A stretch of 64,000 nucleotides of DNA from Hominilimicola fabiformis (GTDB lineage Bacteria; Bacillota; Clostridia; UBA1381). The stretch spans positions 1-64,000 of the forward strand of contig NZ_JAJEQM010000004.1 of NCBI RefSeq assembly GCF_020687385.1, read 5' to 3'. How positions within the stretch are numbered: position 1 is the stretch's first letter. Below are more notes on the stretch, generated by a model. That model was not told where the DNA came from. It made no database searches and saw only the letters and a program-made list of their open reading frames with translations. The letters are not shown here.

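Noticed and set aside
20582-64000. Short regularly spaced repeats as a CRISPR or minisatellite array
   Set aside because: The repeats follow the codon frame, vary at third positions and encode RCC1 blades; no palindromic repeat with unique spacers is present.
20582-64000. Assembly artefact or tandem collapse creating the giant frame
   Set aside because: Units are clearly different from each other at the DNA level and the frame is never broken, so a false join is unlikely, although only long reads can exclude it.

Overview
The window comes from a low-GC Gram-positive bacterium, most probably an anaerobic member of the Clostridia. The evidence is AT-rich DNA, consensus sigma-A promoters with strong AGGAGG-type ribosome sites, spore-maturation genes spmA/spmB, an AbrB/SpoVT-type regulator with a zinc ribbon, a lysine riboswitch and a Firmicute-style str operon. 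I cannot name the species.

Bases 1-17600 are compact housekeeping DNA. On the minus strand a lysine riboswitch and its terminator control asd-dapA-dapB (lysine/diaminopimelate synthesis). Next come a secreted CAP-domain protein (minus) and, divergent from it, a small coiled-coil protein (plus). A glycolytic operon pgk-tpiA-gpmI (minus) has its own promoter, with spmA-spmB upstream of it. On the plus strand lie coaBC-holB and an AbrB-like gene. The str operon (L7Ae-like protein, rpsL, rpsG, fusA, tuf; minus) starts from a perfect TTGACA-N17-TATAAT promoter. Several computed longest ORFs start too early; corrected starts are given for asd, the CAP gene, pgk, rpsG and the L7Ae-like gene.

Bases 18149-64000 (72% of the window) are one uninterrupted plus-strand reading frame of at least 15,284 codons, still open at the window edge. 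It encodes a giant, presumably exported protein: a signal peptide, an Ig-like segment, a long Ser/Thr/Glu/Val-rich low-complexity region, then a tandem array. By hand count the array has 24 consecutive units that each contain exactly seven RCC1-type blades (one predicted 7-bladed beta-propeller) followed by one Ig/BIG2-like linker with a GFNL-type motif. A 25th unit has only five blades and a 26th is cut by the window end. That makes about 177 RCC1 blades. Extra material (a GLUG-type domain of about 300 residues, His/Tyr/Trp-rich loops, an Asp/Ser-rich spacer) is inserted repeatedly in the same loop after the GQLGxG turn. This gene is the exceptional content of the window.

Function of the giant protein is not shown by the sequence. 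A surface fibre that presents many protein- or ligand-binding propellers is the natural inference. Its C-terminal anchor, if any, lies outside the window. Minor points of interest are an Asn in place of the catalytic flap Cys in CoaBC, an Arg at the streptomycin-determining Lys87 position of ribosomal protein S12, and unusually long structured spacers inside the str operon.
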